A stretch of 64,000 nucleotides of DNA from contig CAYJHQ010000004.1 in NCBI GenBank assembly GCA_964369775.1, positions 41,956-105,955 on the forward strand, given 5' to 3'. The notes below the pieces were generated by a model that did not search any database, was not told the origin of the DNA, and was given only the letters and a program-made list of their open reading frames with translations. The DNA comes from CAUPWF01 sp964369775 (GTDB taxonomy: Bacteria; Bacillota; Clostridia; Lachnospirales; Lachnospiraceae). This document shows, in pieces, positions 50,110-57,413 of the stretch. The first letter of the stretch is position 1, and every line of letters begins with the position of its first letter. Made by a program: the position numbers and the translations under genes.

Positions 50110-50712
50110 TTAACCTCCTATATATGATGTGTATGGTCCATACGTTTCTCCACTCCCTGGCGTAAATCTCCAAACATATTTATATGTCGTAACATGAGCG
50201 GAACCCATTACATATGTGGCCACCCTGACTACTCCACCTGTACTAGAACCAGCTATTCCACCTAGTATGCTAACCCCTATTTTTGCTATGACAGATGCTG
50301 CTCCCATGCCAGGTATCACGCTCGCAATTACAATTGCCAATGCGGTGCCAGCTAGCCCTTCTATCCAAGTGATTTTTTTTGTATATGATCCAGTATATGT
50401 TCCTACTCTTGTTATTTGTCCAGAATCCATTGGAACCTCACTAATACGAGCAATCAACTCTCCATTTAAATAAAATTCATTACCATCAGCACTAGTAGTC
50501 ACCACATCCACCGCATTCGTATGTGTATTAGTGACTGTAGTTATTTCGTTCCCATTAGAATCCAAGCTATAACTATATATATACTCAACACCTTCAATCA
50601 TCATTCGCTCTTGATTTATACTTACATCTTCACTAGCAAAGGATACTGAGGTTGTTAAAAAAGTCACAACTAAGAGCAAACTCGTTAATCTTAATAATAA
50701 TTTACATTTCAT
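50110..50712 (-). CDS. Secreted protein with glycine-rich hydrophobic core
   Basis: The signal peptide ends at SFAS (residue ~27). A beta-rich region (VEYIYSYSLDSNGNEITTVT) is followed by a long hydrophobic Gly/Ala segment (GTALAIVIASVIPGMGAASV..GGIAGSSTGGVV, ~120-160) and a Tyr/Gly-rich tail. Such a segment after a signal peptide recalls pore-forming bacteriocins, but no known class matches. The small membrane protein downstream could be its immunity partner. ATG behind GAAAGGAGACTAATTAT; leader with attenuator signals (50738-50975). Confidence 0.65.
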   Translation of the reverse strand: MKCKLLLRLTSLLLVVTFLTTSVSFASEDVSINQERMMIEGVEYIYSYSLDSNGNEITTVTNTHTNAVDVVTTSADGNEFYLNGELIARISEVPMDSGQITRVGTYTGSYTKKITWIEGLAGTALAIVIASVIPGMGAASVIAKIGVSILGGIAGSSTGGVVRVATYVMGSAHVTTYKYVWRFTPGSGETYGPYTSYIGG

Positions 50713-50737
50713 ATAATTAGTCTCCTTTCAAAGAGTT

Positions 50738-50975
50738 AAAAGGTTGCGCTACATCTTGTTAAGGGCGCACCCTTTGACAACTTTTGTACACCTACGCATT
50801 CATCTAATTACATTAAATATCATTGGAAACACCTCCTAGGCTTCATATGTGCAACAAAAAAAAGCATAACTAAAAATCTTTCTTATGCTCACTCTACACG
50901 TAATAAGCCTAGAACCTGCTTAGAATAAAACAACACCACTTATGATTAGTATACTAAATTCCCCTATTTAAGCAA
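50738..50975 (-). promoter_or_regulatory. Attenuator-type leader of the secreted-protein gene
   Basis: TTGCTT (50970-50975) and TATACT (50948-50953), 16 bp apart, form a vegetative promoter. The leader first makes a terminator (AGCATAA/TTATGCT arms, T8 tail, 50855-50889). It then has a perfect AGGAGGTG ribosome site with a seven-codon ORF MIFNVIR (50800-50823). Finally there is a hairpin AAAGG-TGCGC/GCGCA-CCTTT (50739-50775) with a competing AAGGG/CCCTT fold. The layout recalls attenuated leaders of Firmicutes resistance genes such as tet(M), from memory. Confidence 0.6.
50800..50823 (-). CDS. Seven-residue leader peptide
   Basis: MIFNVIR behind AGGAGGTGTTTCCA, between the leader terminator and the secreted-protein gene. 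Confidence 0.5.
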   Translation of the reverse strand: MIFNVIR

Positions 50976-51089
50976 TAGTATTCTGAAATTTTTAAGTATT
51001 TGCTTATATTATAATAATAATTATAAATTGCAACTTAGAACTCGGTTCCAAAACATAGAGAGTCTACACATCAGAAAACTCTTTGAGGG

Positions 51090-51122
51090 ACAAAAAAAAG
51101 AGAGCTTTCACTCTCTCTTTAT
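51090..51122 (-). terminator. Intrinsic terminator
   Basis: AAAGAGAGAGTGAAAGCTCT pairs into CTCTTTTTTTT, after the zinc-ribbon gene. Confidence 0.7.
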
Positions 51123-51123
51123 C

Positions 51124-51756
51124 TTACTCACTCATCCATAATTTCTCCAAGTCTTTATTTAGATTATATGAGATTTTCTTATTAACAATCTGTAATAACA
51201 TTCCTGACGCTGTATGAAATTTATTCACATGCTTAGACTTTAATAAACCTTCTAACTTTTCATATAGCTTACCCTCTAGCATATCAATTGGATGCAATGC
51301 AATTTTCTTATAGCTTTCACAGTTTATTACCTCTTTTAGATCCAGTGAATCATTTATTTCCTCTACATTCGTCACAATCACAACATTTGGAATATCTGGG
51401 TTGGTATCTTTCACCATGGAATATAACCCCTCAGCCACCTCTTTTTTAGCCTTGTACTTATAGTCCTTTCCACCCGTCGAGAAATTAACGGTTATGATAT
51501 GGCTGTATTCCATTTCGCTTAACTTCTTAAGCTTAAGCTCCTTGTCGCTCTTTTCCTGCTCCTCTCTTTGCATAATTATCTTATATGCCGCTTTCACCTC
51601 GTGATTGCAATGTGGACACTTCTTGTATTTCACTTTAGTTTCGCTATATCCTCTCCCATGCCCCATGTAATCGCATCCATCATCTGAATAAGATGTTTGC
51701 TCATAGACAGTTTCGCAATAGGCGCACTTAATATTATATGTATTTGTTGTTCTCAT
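51124..51756 (-). CDS. Zinc-ribbon protein controlled by structured RNA leader
   Basis: The N-terminal ribbon has KCAYCETVYE and KKCPHCNHEV; a basic linker helix and an alpha/beta C-terminal domain (ITVNFSTGGKDYKYKAKK; NVVIVTNVEEIND) follow. Family unknown. ATG behind ACGAGGTAGAATAAC. Its ~140-base leader carries the second copy of the anti-Shine-Dalgarno hairpin domain and starts from a class-2 promoter (51919-51935). Confidence 0.65.
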   Translation of the reverse strand: MRTTNTYNIKCAYCETVYEQTSYSDDGCDYMGHGRGYSETKVKYKKCPHCNHEVKAAYKIIMQREEQEKSDKELKLKKLSEMEYSHIITVNFSTGGKDYKYKAKKEVAEGLYSMVKDTNPDIPNVVIVTNVEEINDSLDLKEVINCESYKKIALHPIDMLEGKLYEKLEGLLKSKHVNKFHTASGMLLQIVNKKISYNLNKDLEKLWMSE

Positions 51757-51780
51757 GTTATTCTACCTCGTATCATTTCT

Positions 51781-51893
51781 ATTTTTGCCTCATATATCTT
51801 ATTTGGGAGGCAGTAGTCGCACAAGTTGTTCCCTAGCTGAATCTTAGGAGGAAACTGCTAGTTCGAAGTTCCTTGCTTAACTTCTATGTACAC
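51781..51893 (-). ncRNA. Leader copy of the anti-Shine-Dalgarno hairpin domain
   Basis: Stem CTAGC/GCTAG (51833-51837/51857-51861) closes a 19-nt loop ending TTTCCTCCTAAGATTCA, the same loop as in the small RNA at 24.3 kb. The stem sequence is entirely different, and the 5' flank (GCAAGGAACTTCGAAC) is related. TATAAT is at 51894-51899. Confidence 0.65.
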
Positions 51894-51918
51894 ATTATAC
51901 CAGGGTGAAAAATATCTC

Positions 51919-51935
51919 TATTTTTGCACGGAAGT
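51919..51935 (-). promoter_or_regulatory. Class-2 promoter element
   Basis: ACTTCCGTGCAAAAATA, 19 bp upstream of TATAAT; for the leader RNA and zinc-ribbon gene. Confidence 0.7.
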
Positions 51936-52087
51936 GGTTTTGAGCTGGCGTAAAGGTTCCTGCTCGACTTGCGGAACTCAGTTCCGAATGTACGTTCTGG
52001 TTTTCGCAAAAAAAAGTCAGTTAACGAGGATTCCTCGGCAATTGAAAAAGGATCAAATTGTTAGCATCAACAAAATGGTCAGTGATT

Positions 52088-52240
52088 CTAATTTGTATGA
52101 CTCTTGTATCTGATGTACCGGTTCGATACGTCAGCTTTGGTAAGGACATTAATGTCCTTGCCAAAATATCGTTCACTCTGACTCGCAAGGTTTTCAAGCA
52201 TGGTTATTTCTTGTAATTCTGTTATATCCACTTCTCGCAT
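52088..52240 (-). CDS. 50-aa small protein
   Basis: ATG behind AGAAGGAAATAAAA; begins MREVDITELQEITMLENLAS and ends YKSHTN. CATATT 52275-52280. A GGACATTAATGTCC palindrome lies within it and encodes DINV. Function unknown. Confidence 0.6.
   Translation of the reverse strand: MREVDITELQEITMLENLASQSERYFGKDINVLTKADVSNRYIRYKSHTN
52140..52164. repeat. GGACATTAATGTCC-family palindrome inside a small gene
   Basis: AAGGACATTAATGTCCTT flanked by TTTGG/CCAAA; relative of the 38454-38475 palindrome, with the outer bases covarying. Confidence 0.6.
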
Positions 52241-52286
52241 TTTTATTTCCTTCTATAATTCTATTTTCAGGAGGAATATGTGAAAA

Positions 52287-52315
52287 ACACAAAAAAGAGA
52301 GCCTAAGCTCCCTAA
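52287..52315 (-). terminator. Intrinsic terminator
   Basis: TAGGGAGCTTAGGCTCTCT then T6, at the end of the toxin gene. Confidence 0.7.
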
Positions 52316-52734
52316 ATGAATTCTTCGAAATATTGCAACGTTGAATATTGACACAATAAGCGATTGTGCTTCTTGCTCATGCCCAACGAAGCCTTTTTGT
52401 ACTGGCGAATATATGCCAAAAGCTTTCCTTTGACAATATACTCCTTTCCAAATAATGCTCGACGCTCATTTGGTCTTATGTACGGATCATCTGTATTGTT
52501 CAGATATTCTGTCTTTGTTATCACAACCGCTTTGCTTAAATCCAATCCGCATTTGTTGGACTTATCAGTCCAAACCACATGTTTATGTTGAATATTTGAT
52601 CGAAGCGGAATTGCAAACAACGTTGAGTTAATCTCCACACATACCTGAATGTACGGCCTCATCAACTTCTGCTCTATCTCTTTGCAATGGGCGTAATCCT
52701 CGTAGAATTCTTTTGTCAAAAAAGTGTATCTCAT
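52312..52734 (-). CDS. tenpN: TenpN-like toxin of a type III toxin-antitoxin system
   Basis: The 140-residue protein has the TenpN/ToxN-superfamily pattern: MRPYIQVCVEINSTLFAIPL (nuclease-fold strands), RSNIQHKHVVWTD, CGLDLSKAVVITKTEYL, and a helical end GKEYIVKGKLLAYIRQYKKA ... LLCQYSTLQYF. Such toxins are endoribonucleases held inactive by a repetitive RNA made from the same promoter. Exactly that organisation lies upstream: promoter, repetitive RNA, terminator, then AAGGAGGTGTGAA and ATG. Roles in phage abortive infection and plasmid maintenance are known for the class. Confidence 0.8.
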   Translation of the reverse strand: MRYTFLTKEFYEDYAHCKEIEQKLMRPYIQVCVEINSTLFAIPLRSNIQHKHVVWTDKSNKCGLDLSKAVVITKTEYLNNTDDPYIRPNERRALFGKEYIVKGKLLAYIRQYKKASLGMSKKHNRLLCQYSTLQYFEEFI

Positions 52735-52756
52735 TTCACACCTCCTTATTTTTCAC

Positions 52757-52790
52757 ACAAAAAAAATACACCCATTAACTAGGTGCATTC
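52757..52790 (-). terminator. Attenuating terminator between antitoxin RNA and toxin
   Basis: GCACC-TAGTTAAT-GGGTG stem followed by eight T, the position expected in type III TA loci. Confidence 0.75.
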
Positions 52791-52889
52791 TTCTCAGTGA
52801 ACTTTTTTTTGATTACCTTGATCGCGTTCTACGAGCAAATCTTCTCAGCGGGCCTTCTTTATATGCTCAAACCCTATGAGCCATCTCTG
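52768..52889 (-). ncRNA. tenpI: Candidate antitoxin RNA of the TenpN toxin
   Basis: A ~120-nt transcript from a vegetative promoter (TTGACT 52919-52924, TAAAAT 52895-52900) with no ORF. It contains CTGAGAAGA twice, 51 nt apart, a GCTCA/TGAGC hairpin, and a terminator at its end. The repeat array is short (about two units, partly degenerate). Assignment rests on position and the toxin family. Confidence 0.65.
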
Positions 52890-52897
52890 TAATCATT

Positions 52898-52969
52898 TTA
52901 ACACGCAAAATGCTTCAAAGTCAAGTAAATTGAATGACTTTTCACTGCAATGCACCTCTTTAAATCCAT
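52898..52969 (-). CDS. 23-codon ORF cut by the TA promoter region
   Basis: ATG behind AGTAGGAGGTGAAA with CATATT at 52999-53004: a standard gene start followed by only MDLKRCIAVKSHSIYLTLKH and three more residues. It stops inside the TA promoter. Perhaps a gene truncated when the toxin-antitoxin module inserted. Confidence 0.4.
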   Translation of the reverse strand: MDLKRCIAVKSHSIYLTLKHFAC

Positions 52970-53014
52970 TTTCACCTCCTACTTTTGTTTTCGTTAATAA
53001 TATGTTGAATTCAA

Positions 53015-53045
53015 GCAAAAAGAGAGCCTAAGCCCTCTCTACCCT
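53015..53045 (-). terminator. Intrinsic terminator
   Basis: AGAGAGGGCTTAGGCTCTCT then T5, after the 73-aa gene. Confidence 0.7.
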
Positions 53046-53260
53046 CTACAACAATCGCTTAACAACTCAGCTTCTAAGTACGTACGCAACTTTTTTGGTG
53101 TTTCTTTGTCGTGATAAGAAATTTTGCCATCTGCACCACCTACAGCAATCGTCTCATAGTCACCAGATGATGTAGTACTCAAGTAATTCCACACAATAAT
53201 ACCTGCCGCTGATTCTCCCACGCCAATAGCATATTTCTTGCCTTCTACGTTATGATACAC
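53039..53260 (-). CDS. Unknown 73-aa protein
   Basis: GTG start (MYHNVEGKKYAIGVGESAAG) overlapping the upstream 53-aa gene by 16 bp, so translation is probably coupled. Glycine-rich beta pattern (ETIAVGGADGKISYHDKE) and a helical tail. No family recognised. Confidence 0.5.
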   Translation of the reverse strand: MYHNVEGKKYAIGVGESAAGIIVWNYLSTTSSGDYETIAVGGADGKISYHDKETPKKLRTYLEAELLSDCCRG

Positions 53261-53406
53261 CTCGGTTTATACAAATCTAGGCCAGCATCCATAAAGCGAT
53301 GAAATCGAGTTGCAACCTCCAATGCTAGTTTGTACTGCCTGTCAATACCATCAACCCCCTCTTGTAGCTTTTCAAAAGTTGTTGTCATTTTACTATTTGT
53401 TGTCAT
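53245..53406 (-). CDS. 53-aa helical protein
   Basis: ATG behind TTTTAGGAGGAAAAACTA, frame MTTNSKMTTTFEKLQEGVDG onward to KPRCIIT. CATATT 53442-53447. Complete expression signals; function unknown. Confidence 0.6.
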   Translation of the reverse strand: MTTNSKMTTTFEKLQEGVDGIDRQYKLALEVATRFHRFMDAGLDLYKPRCIIT

Positions 53407-53479
53407 TAGTTTTTCCTCCTAAAATTTTTTTATTCAAGACTAATATGCGGCATTTACAATGATTAAAATAGAAACCATA

Positions 53480-53950
53480 CTACTTTAATGGCGGAAGTGT
53501 GTCAATCTCCGTTGAAGTTCTTGAACTCAAGTAATAATTTACAAACTCATTATCTTTCAACTCGTGATAAGTTTCTATACACTTATCTATAGAGGCCCCT
53601 AAGCTCAAATAATAATCCGCAAGTTCTTCGTCTTTTTGCCACAGCGAATGGCGCAAGAAAGTCTCCTTGTTGATATTTGCAGCTTCTGATACATATTTCA
53701 ACCCCTCTGTAAGCCCATAATCCAGTAAGAAAAAGCAAACCGTTTTTAATCCATTAGATTCAAATCTTGCGTGAGCAACATAATACTCCCACGTTTCAGC
53801 TTTCCTTACATCCATCTTCTTTAGCTTCCTATAGTGCCAAAATCCCATATTGGGCTTTACCCACTGCAAAAGACTGCTTGCTCTATTAACTTCTATCGTA
53901 CATTTCGCCAAATCTACCTTCTCATTCTCTCGTCTTCGCATTAATCTCAT
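53480..53950 (-). CDS. Unknown 156-aa helical protein, weakly ankyrin-like
   Basis: Helical pairs ending in LLDYGLTEGLKYV and YYLSLGASIDKCIE recall ankyrin repeats. Begins MRLMRRRENEKVDLAKCTIE; AAAGGA lies 11 bases before the ATG. It is divergent from the plus-strand gene at 54038, the only divergent junction of the window. Confidence 0.55.
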   Translation of the reverse strand: MRLMRRRENEKVDLAKCTIEVNRASSLLQWVKPNMGFWHYRKLKKMDVRKAETWEYYVAHARFESNGLKTVCFFLLDYGLTEGLKYVSEAANINKETFLRHSLWQKDEELADYYLSLGASIDKCIETYHELKDNEFVNYYLSSRTSTEIDTLPPLK

Positions 53951-53996
53951 TTCAGTTACCGTCCTTTTCTCTTTTCTTTTAATATGGCAAATCCCA

Positions 53997-54002
53997 CATA
54001 TT
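53997..54002 (+). promoter_or_regulatory. CATATT box on the plus strand
   Basis: CATATT, then 23 bp, then AAAGGAGG and ATG. Together with 54536-54541 it shows that the box follows gene orientation. Confidence 0.6.
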
Positions 54003-54037
54003 CTTCACGAAAACAATGATTAAAGGAGGAAATTACA

Positions 54038-54481
54038 ATGGCAAACATGAGTTTAGAAAAGAAGATGCAAAAAAGATTAGATCGTTTGGGGTACCACATT
54101 CCCCTTCCAATCCCATGCAAAAAACTAAAGAAAGTGAGCTCTGATTGTGGAGGTTTCGTGAAAATTGGAAACCAAACAAGCAGTACGCTTCACAAAATCG
54201 TTGGATCTATTGGCGATGGAGGCTATGAGGTGCTCATATTAGATGCACCTGCTGGAATCTTTCACACCCAAGAAGAAGCATCAAGGGAGTTTATAGACCT
54301 TATGCGATCTTGCAATTATTTGGGACGCATTTCTGGCAGCGAGCTATTCGTCTACAGTAGTGATTGCGATACAGATGAGGAAGGTGCCTATAAGTTACCA
54401 AAAAGTGAATATGCTGTTCACATCATTGGAGCTAAAGATGGCTGGCCAAGTCCAAGCCCAATACTTGTTTTGTGTCCTTAG
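54038..54481 (+). CDS. Unknown 147-aa protein, plus strand
   Basis: ATG behind AAAGGAGGAAATTACA. Basic N-terminus (LEKKMQKRLDRLGYHIPLPI), then an alpha/beta domain with DAPAGIFHTQEEASREFIDL. No family recognised. Ends before a terminator at 54494-54520. Confidence 0.6.
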   Translation: MANMSLEKKMQKRLDRLGYHIPLPIPCKKLKKVSSDCGGFVKIGNQTSSTLHKIVGSIGDGGYEVLILDAPAGIFHTQEEASREFIDLMRSCNYLGRISGSELFVYSSDCDTDEEGAYKLPKSEYAVHIIGAKDGWPSPSPILVLCP

Positions 54482-54493
54482 TGCCACCAGAAA

Positions 54494-54520
54494 GAGTCTA
54501 TATAGGCTCTTTTTTTATTG
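54494..54520 (+). terminator. Intrinsic terminator
   Basis: AGAGTCTATATAGGCTCT followed by T7. Confidence 0.7.
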
Positions 54521-54561
54521 GCAATTCCCAATCTGCATATTAAAAATAAAGAGGAAATTTG

Positions 54562-55203
54562 ATGAATTATTTTATGTGGATTGCACTATTGCTTACTTTG
54601 CTCTTGATATGGACCAGCTTTCAAAAGCAGACAATCAATAAGAAATCGGAAAAGATAGGTGTTGCTGGGGAAAACAAGATAGCTAGATTACTTTCTAACG
54701 AGAATGGATATGTATTACAAAATCTATACATTCCGACCGGGAACGGTAGAACAACGGAGCTTGATTTGGTTTTTATTTCAGCAAAAGGAATCTTTGTGAT
54801 TGAGTCTAAGAATTATAACGGAGAAATAACAGGCAAGGTTTCTGACAAAGACTGGCGTGTAAGATATGCAAATGGGAAGTCATTTACGCTCTACAATCCT
54901 ATCATGCAAAACGAAGGGCATATACGAGCATTGAGAAATGTAAAATGGTGGTTTGGAATACCCATACACAGTGTGATTATGTTTGGTGATGGTGCTAACA
55001 TTGACGGTGTAATGCATCTAGGAAATGTGATGAAGGTTAAAGATCTTATCGGCTACGTTCAGAATATACAGACAAGAACCACTATCCCTGAAAAGAAGGT
55101 TGTTAGAATCCACAATCAACTGAAATGTTATACCGATGTATCGGGGGCTGCGAAACGAAATCATGTAAAGAATGTGAAGAGGGCGAAAAAGAGGCGGAAC
55201 TGA
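54562..55203 (+). CDS. NERD-domain nuclease-like membrane protein
   Basis: A short N-terminal helix (MNYFMWIALLLTLLLIWTSF) anchors a NERD domain: GVAGENKIARLL, ELDLVFISAKGIFVIESKNYNGEITG (with the D-x(n)-ExK nuclease residues) and the downstream VIMFGDGANIDG strand. NERD is a restriction-endonuclease-like fold; members are linked to DNA processing and plasmid biology. The basic C-terminus (KNVKRAKKRRN) may bind DNA. The stop codon TGA lies within the palindrome of the shared terminator. Confidence 0.8.
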   Translation: MNYFMWIALLLTLLLIWTSFQKQTINKKSEKIGVAGENKIARLLSNENGYVLQNLYIPTGNGRTTELDLVFISAKGIFVIESKNYNGEITGKVSDKDWRVRYANGKSFTLYNPIMQNEGHIRALRNVKWWFGIPIHSVIMFGDGANIDGVMHLGNVMKVKDLIGYVQNIQTRTTIPEKKVVRIHNQLKCYTDVSGAAKRNHVKNVKRAKKRRN

Positions 55204-55216
55204 GTTCCACCTCTTT
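55188..55216. terminator. Palindrome-based bidirectional terminator
   Basis: AAGAGG/CCTCTT arms extend the palindrome at 55196-55208; it separates the convergent NERD and coiled-coil genes. Confidence 0.7.
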
Positions 55217-55234
55217 CTTGCTTTTCGCCTAGTT

Positions 55235-55843
55235 TTACAATGAAGCTTTCCACGCCTCAAAATCATTCTCGCCAAGATCAATGTCCAAATTTTCATCAGC
55301 CATTGACTTTAATTTAATCCTGCTTGCGTTGTAATCTACATTAATCTCCTTTTTAACAGCCATTGCGTTAACTCCAGTCACAGACGATTGGATTTTCGCA
55401 AGTTCCTCTACTTGGTCTGACAGATTCTCCTTAGCTTGCAACGTATTATAATCATTTGTTAAATCCACTACATTAAGCCTTAGCGTTTTGACTAAAATCT
55501 TATATTGCTCCAAAATCACTTCAGAATTCACTAGAAGTGTTTCGTGCCTCGAAACCTCAGCTTTTAACGCGGCCACCTTGTCGAAAATCTTCTTAAGTTT
55601 TGTTTCATCATTACTTGACTTGGCTGCCAGCTTAGTATAGTCAGCGATGGTGCCCGTCAACCTCTTGATTTCCGTCTCGCTGTATTCTCGCTCGCCCTCG
55701 CACCTACGAAGTAAAAGCTCTGCGTCTTCCATCTTCTCTTTTGTTTCCGAAAGAGCATGCTCTAACTTTGTAGTTCCTTTCACTTCTAATGTACCCTTAA
55801 ATAACTCCTTTAGTTTTAACTTAATACTTGTACTTGTTTTCAT
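55235..55843 (-). CDS. Coiled-coil protein, PspA/IM30-like in shape
   Basis: Nearly the whole 202-residue chain is charged coiled coil (residues ~25-150), after an N-terminal IKLKLKELFKG amphipathic helix. Length and layout resemble PspA/IM30 membrane-remodelling proteins, but no specific signature is seen. ATG behind AGAGAGGTTTTGTT. Confidence 0.6.
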   Translation of the reverse strand: MKTSTSIKLKLKELFKGTLEVKGTTKLEHALSETKEKMEDAELLLRRCEGEREYSETEIKRLTGTIADYTKLAAKSSNDETKLKKIFDKVAALKAEVSRHETLLVNSEVILEQYKILVKTLRLNVVDLTNDYNTLQAKENLSDQVEELAKIQSSVTGVNAMAVKKEINVDYNASRIKLKSMADENLDIDLGENDFEAWKASL

Positions 55844-55961
55844 AACAAAACCTCTCTTTTCTTTTTTTATTTCTTTTATTTAATATGATAAAATTTTTCA
55901 GTTTGCTGCAAAAAAATAACATTTTTGTTTGCTATACATCCCACTTTTTTTGAATTTGTGT

Positions 55962-56756
55962 CTAATAACAACTTACAATATCCACAAAAGACCCATCTTT
56001 TTCTTGTTTTAAGAAAACACAAGCTTGATATTCTGGCGAGGTGGCGCAAAGAAATACACACATTAGCCCCTCAATTACTACTTGATGAATAGTGGTTTCG
56101 CTGCCAGAGAACACTGTCTTAAATGCATCCAAATGCCTCGATTTAAATATAAGCTCCATATCTCCCTGCTCCGAGCACTCTTTCAAACTATACATGCTAG
56201 ATAAGTCTAAAGTAATAGCAATGTTGCTATTGTAACTCAAATCCTCATCTATAAACAATTTACCTTGACCTACAGACACAACCCTGATTCGCTCTTCCAT
56301 GAATTCGTCTGTGGCTTCAGCTAGTTTCAATTCACATAGGAATCTCTCAAAACATTTTTTGTCAAGAGAATTGGCGTGATTAAGCAAGTTGCCTGCTTGA
56401 TCATGTGCCACGGAAGTGAAACGACTCCCCATTCGCTTTATTAGTTCCCACGCCGCAAGCGAAAGTGCAAAAATGATACCTGGTAACACCCCTCGCCTCA
56501 CTAGCTCCCATGCATTCGCGTTCCCGAGCAGTAAGAACATTGCGCCGAACGCCATAGGCAGCACCGATGTCAACACAAAGGCACTAATTGCAACGAAACA
56601 GAATACTGGGTCCAACCAGTCAGCCACCCTTAAAAAACTTGATACTCTACTGTTCCTTGTCCGTTCTTGTTCTCGTCGCTCATCCAGTTTGTGGATCTTT
56701 ATTACATCACAAAAAAACATATCGTAAGCGTTCTTTATTTCATTTATGTAGCTCAT
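55962..56756 (-). CDS. Unknown 264-aa membrane protein
   Basis: Three hydrophobic segments (~50-65, 68-80, 90-105) follow a basic N-terminus; the remaining ~150 residues are soluble, acidic and beta-rich. The next gene along encodes the PspA-like protein, which could associate with it at the membrane. ATG behind AAAAGGAGACATT. Confidence 0.6.
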   Translation of the reverse strand: MSYINEIKNAYDMFFCDVIKIHKLDERREQERTRNSRVSSFLRVADWLDPVFCFVAISAFVLTSVLPMAFGAMFLLLGNANAWELVRRGVLPGIIFALSLAAWELIKRMGSRFTSVAHDQAGNLLNHANSLDKKCFERFLCELKLAEATDEFMEERIRVVSVGQGKLFIDEDLSYNSNIAITLDLSSMYSLKECSEQGDMELIFKSRHLDAFKTVFSGSETTIHQVVIEGLMCVFLCATSPEYQACVFLKQEKDGSFVDIVSCY

Positions 56757-56885
56757 AATGTCTCCTTTTTATTCTTAATATGACAAAATTTTCTCAATTT
56801 GCTTGATTTTTTGCGAAGAATTTGATGATGGCAGAGAGAGCGCGGAACTGAGTTCCGTTTCTTTATTTGCGCAAGTATTCACGCG

Positions 56886-57413
56886 CTACTCTCCATCTTG
56901 CAATAAACGAGCCGCTATCTCTCTTGTCTTTTCAATAGTTGCTCCTTCTCTATACGCCCTACTTAACCGAACTCGTCCATGGTGATCGAGCTTTGGGTTA
57001 GCAAGAATTTTCGCTCCCTCGATTGAAGCTCCGTAAGAAAAGCTTCGTGCGATGCAATCCATGTCTGGCCAATCGAATATTGGATTAGCAAAAACTTGCA
57101 CTTGCTCTATCGATAATCCATTTTCAAAACATTGCCTTATATACTCCTGCTGCACCTTTGTAAACTCTGGCTTATCGTATACAGCCACTTGCTCTTCTGT
57201 GAGCCCATTCTCCAAACCTATACAAGCCTCTGTTCGCTGCTCTTCTTCCAACAACTCGCCAACTTCGCTGTAATAAGAATGAAGCTCCTGTATAAATCCA
57301 CGATACATTGATATAACTTGGCGATACGCTATGCGCTGGAATATAATGACAATTATCAAAAATATCAAACCTAAAATTAGTAAATTATTTACACCATCTC
57401 CAATTTCTAACAT
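56886..57413 (-). CDS. Membrane-anchored helical-repeat protein
   Basis: One helix (LLILGLIFLIIVIIFQRIAY) then three ~34-residue repeats of the form F-ENGLSIEQVQVFANPIF / FSYGASIEGAKILANPKL. Related repeats occur at 24.7 and 37.0 kb. ATG overlaps the RecD2 stop, so it is coupled to the helicase gene. Confidence 0.65.
   Translation of the reverse strand: MLEIGDGVNNLLILGLIFLIIVIIFQRIAYRQVISMYRGFIQELHSYYSEVGELLEEEQRTEACIGLENGLTEEQVAVYDKPEFTKVQQEYIRQCFENGLSIEQVQVFANPIFDWPDMDCIARSFSYGASIEGAKILANPKLDHHGRVRLSRAYREGATIEKTREIAARLLQDGE

Noticed and set aside
52100..52140. tRNA-like GGTTCGA stretch near 52115
   Set aside because: No acceptor, D or anticodon arms pair around it, and it lies in the reading frame of the 50-aa gene.
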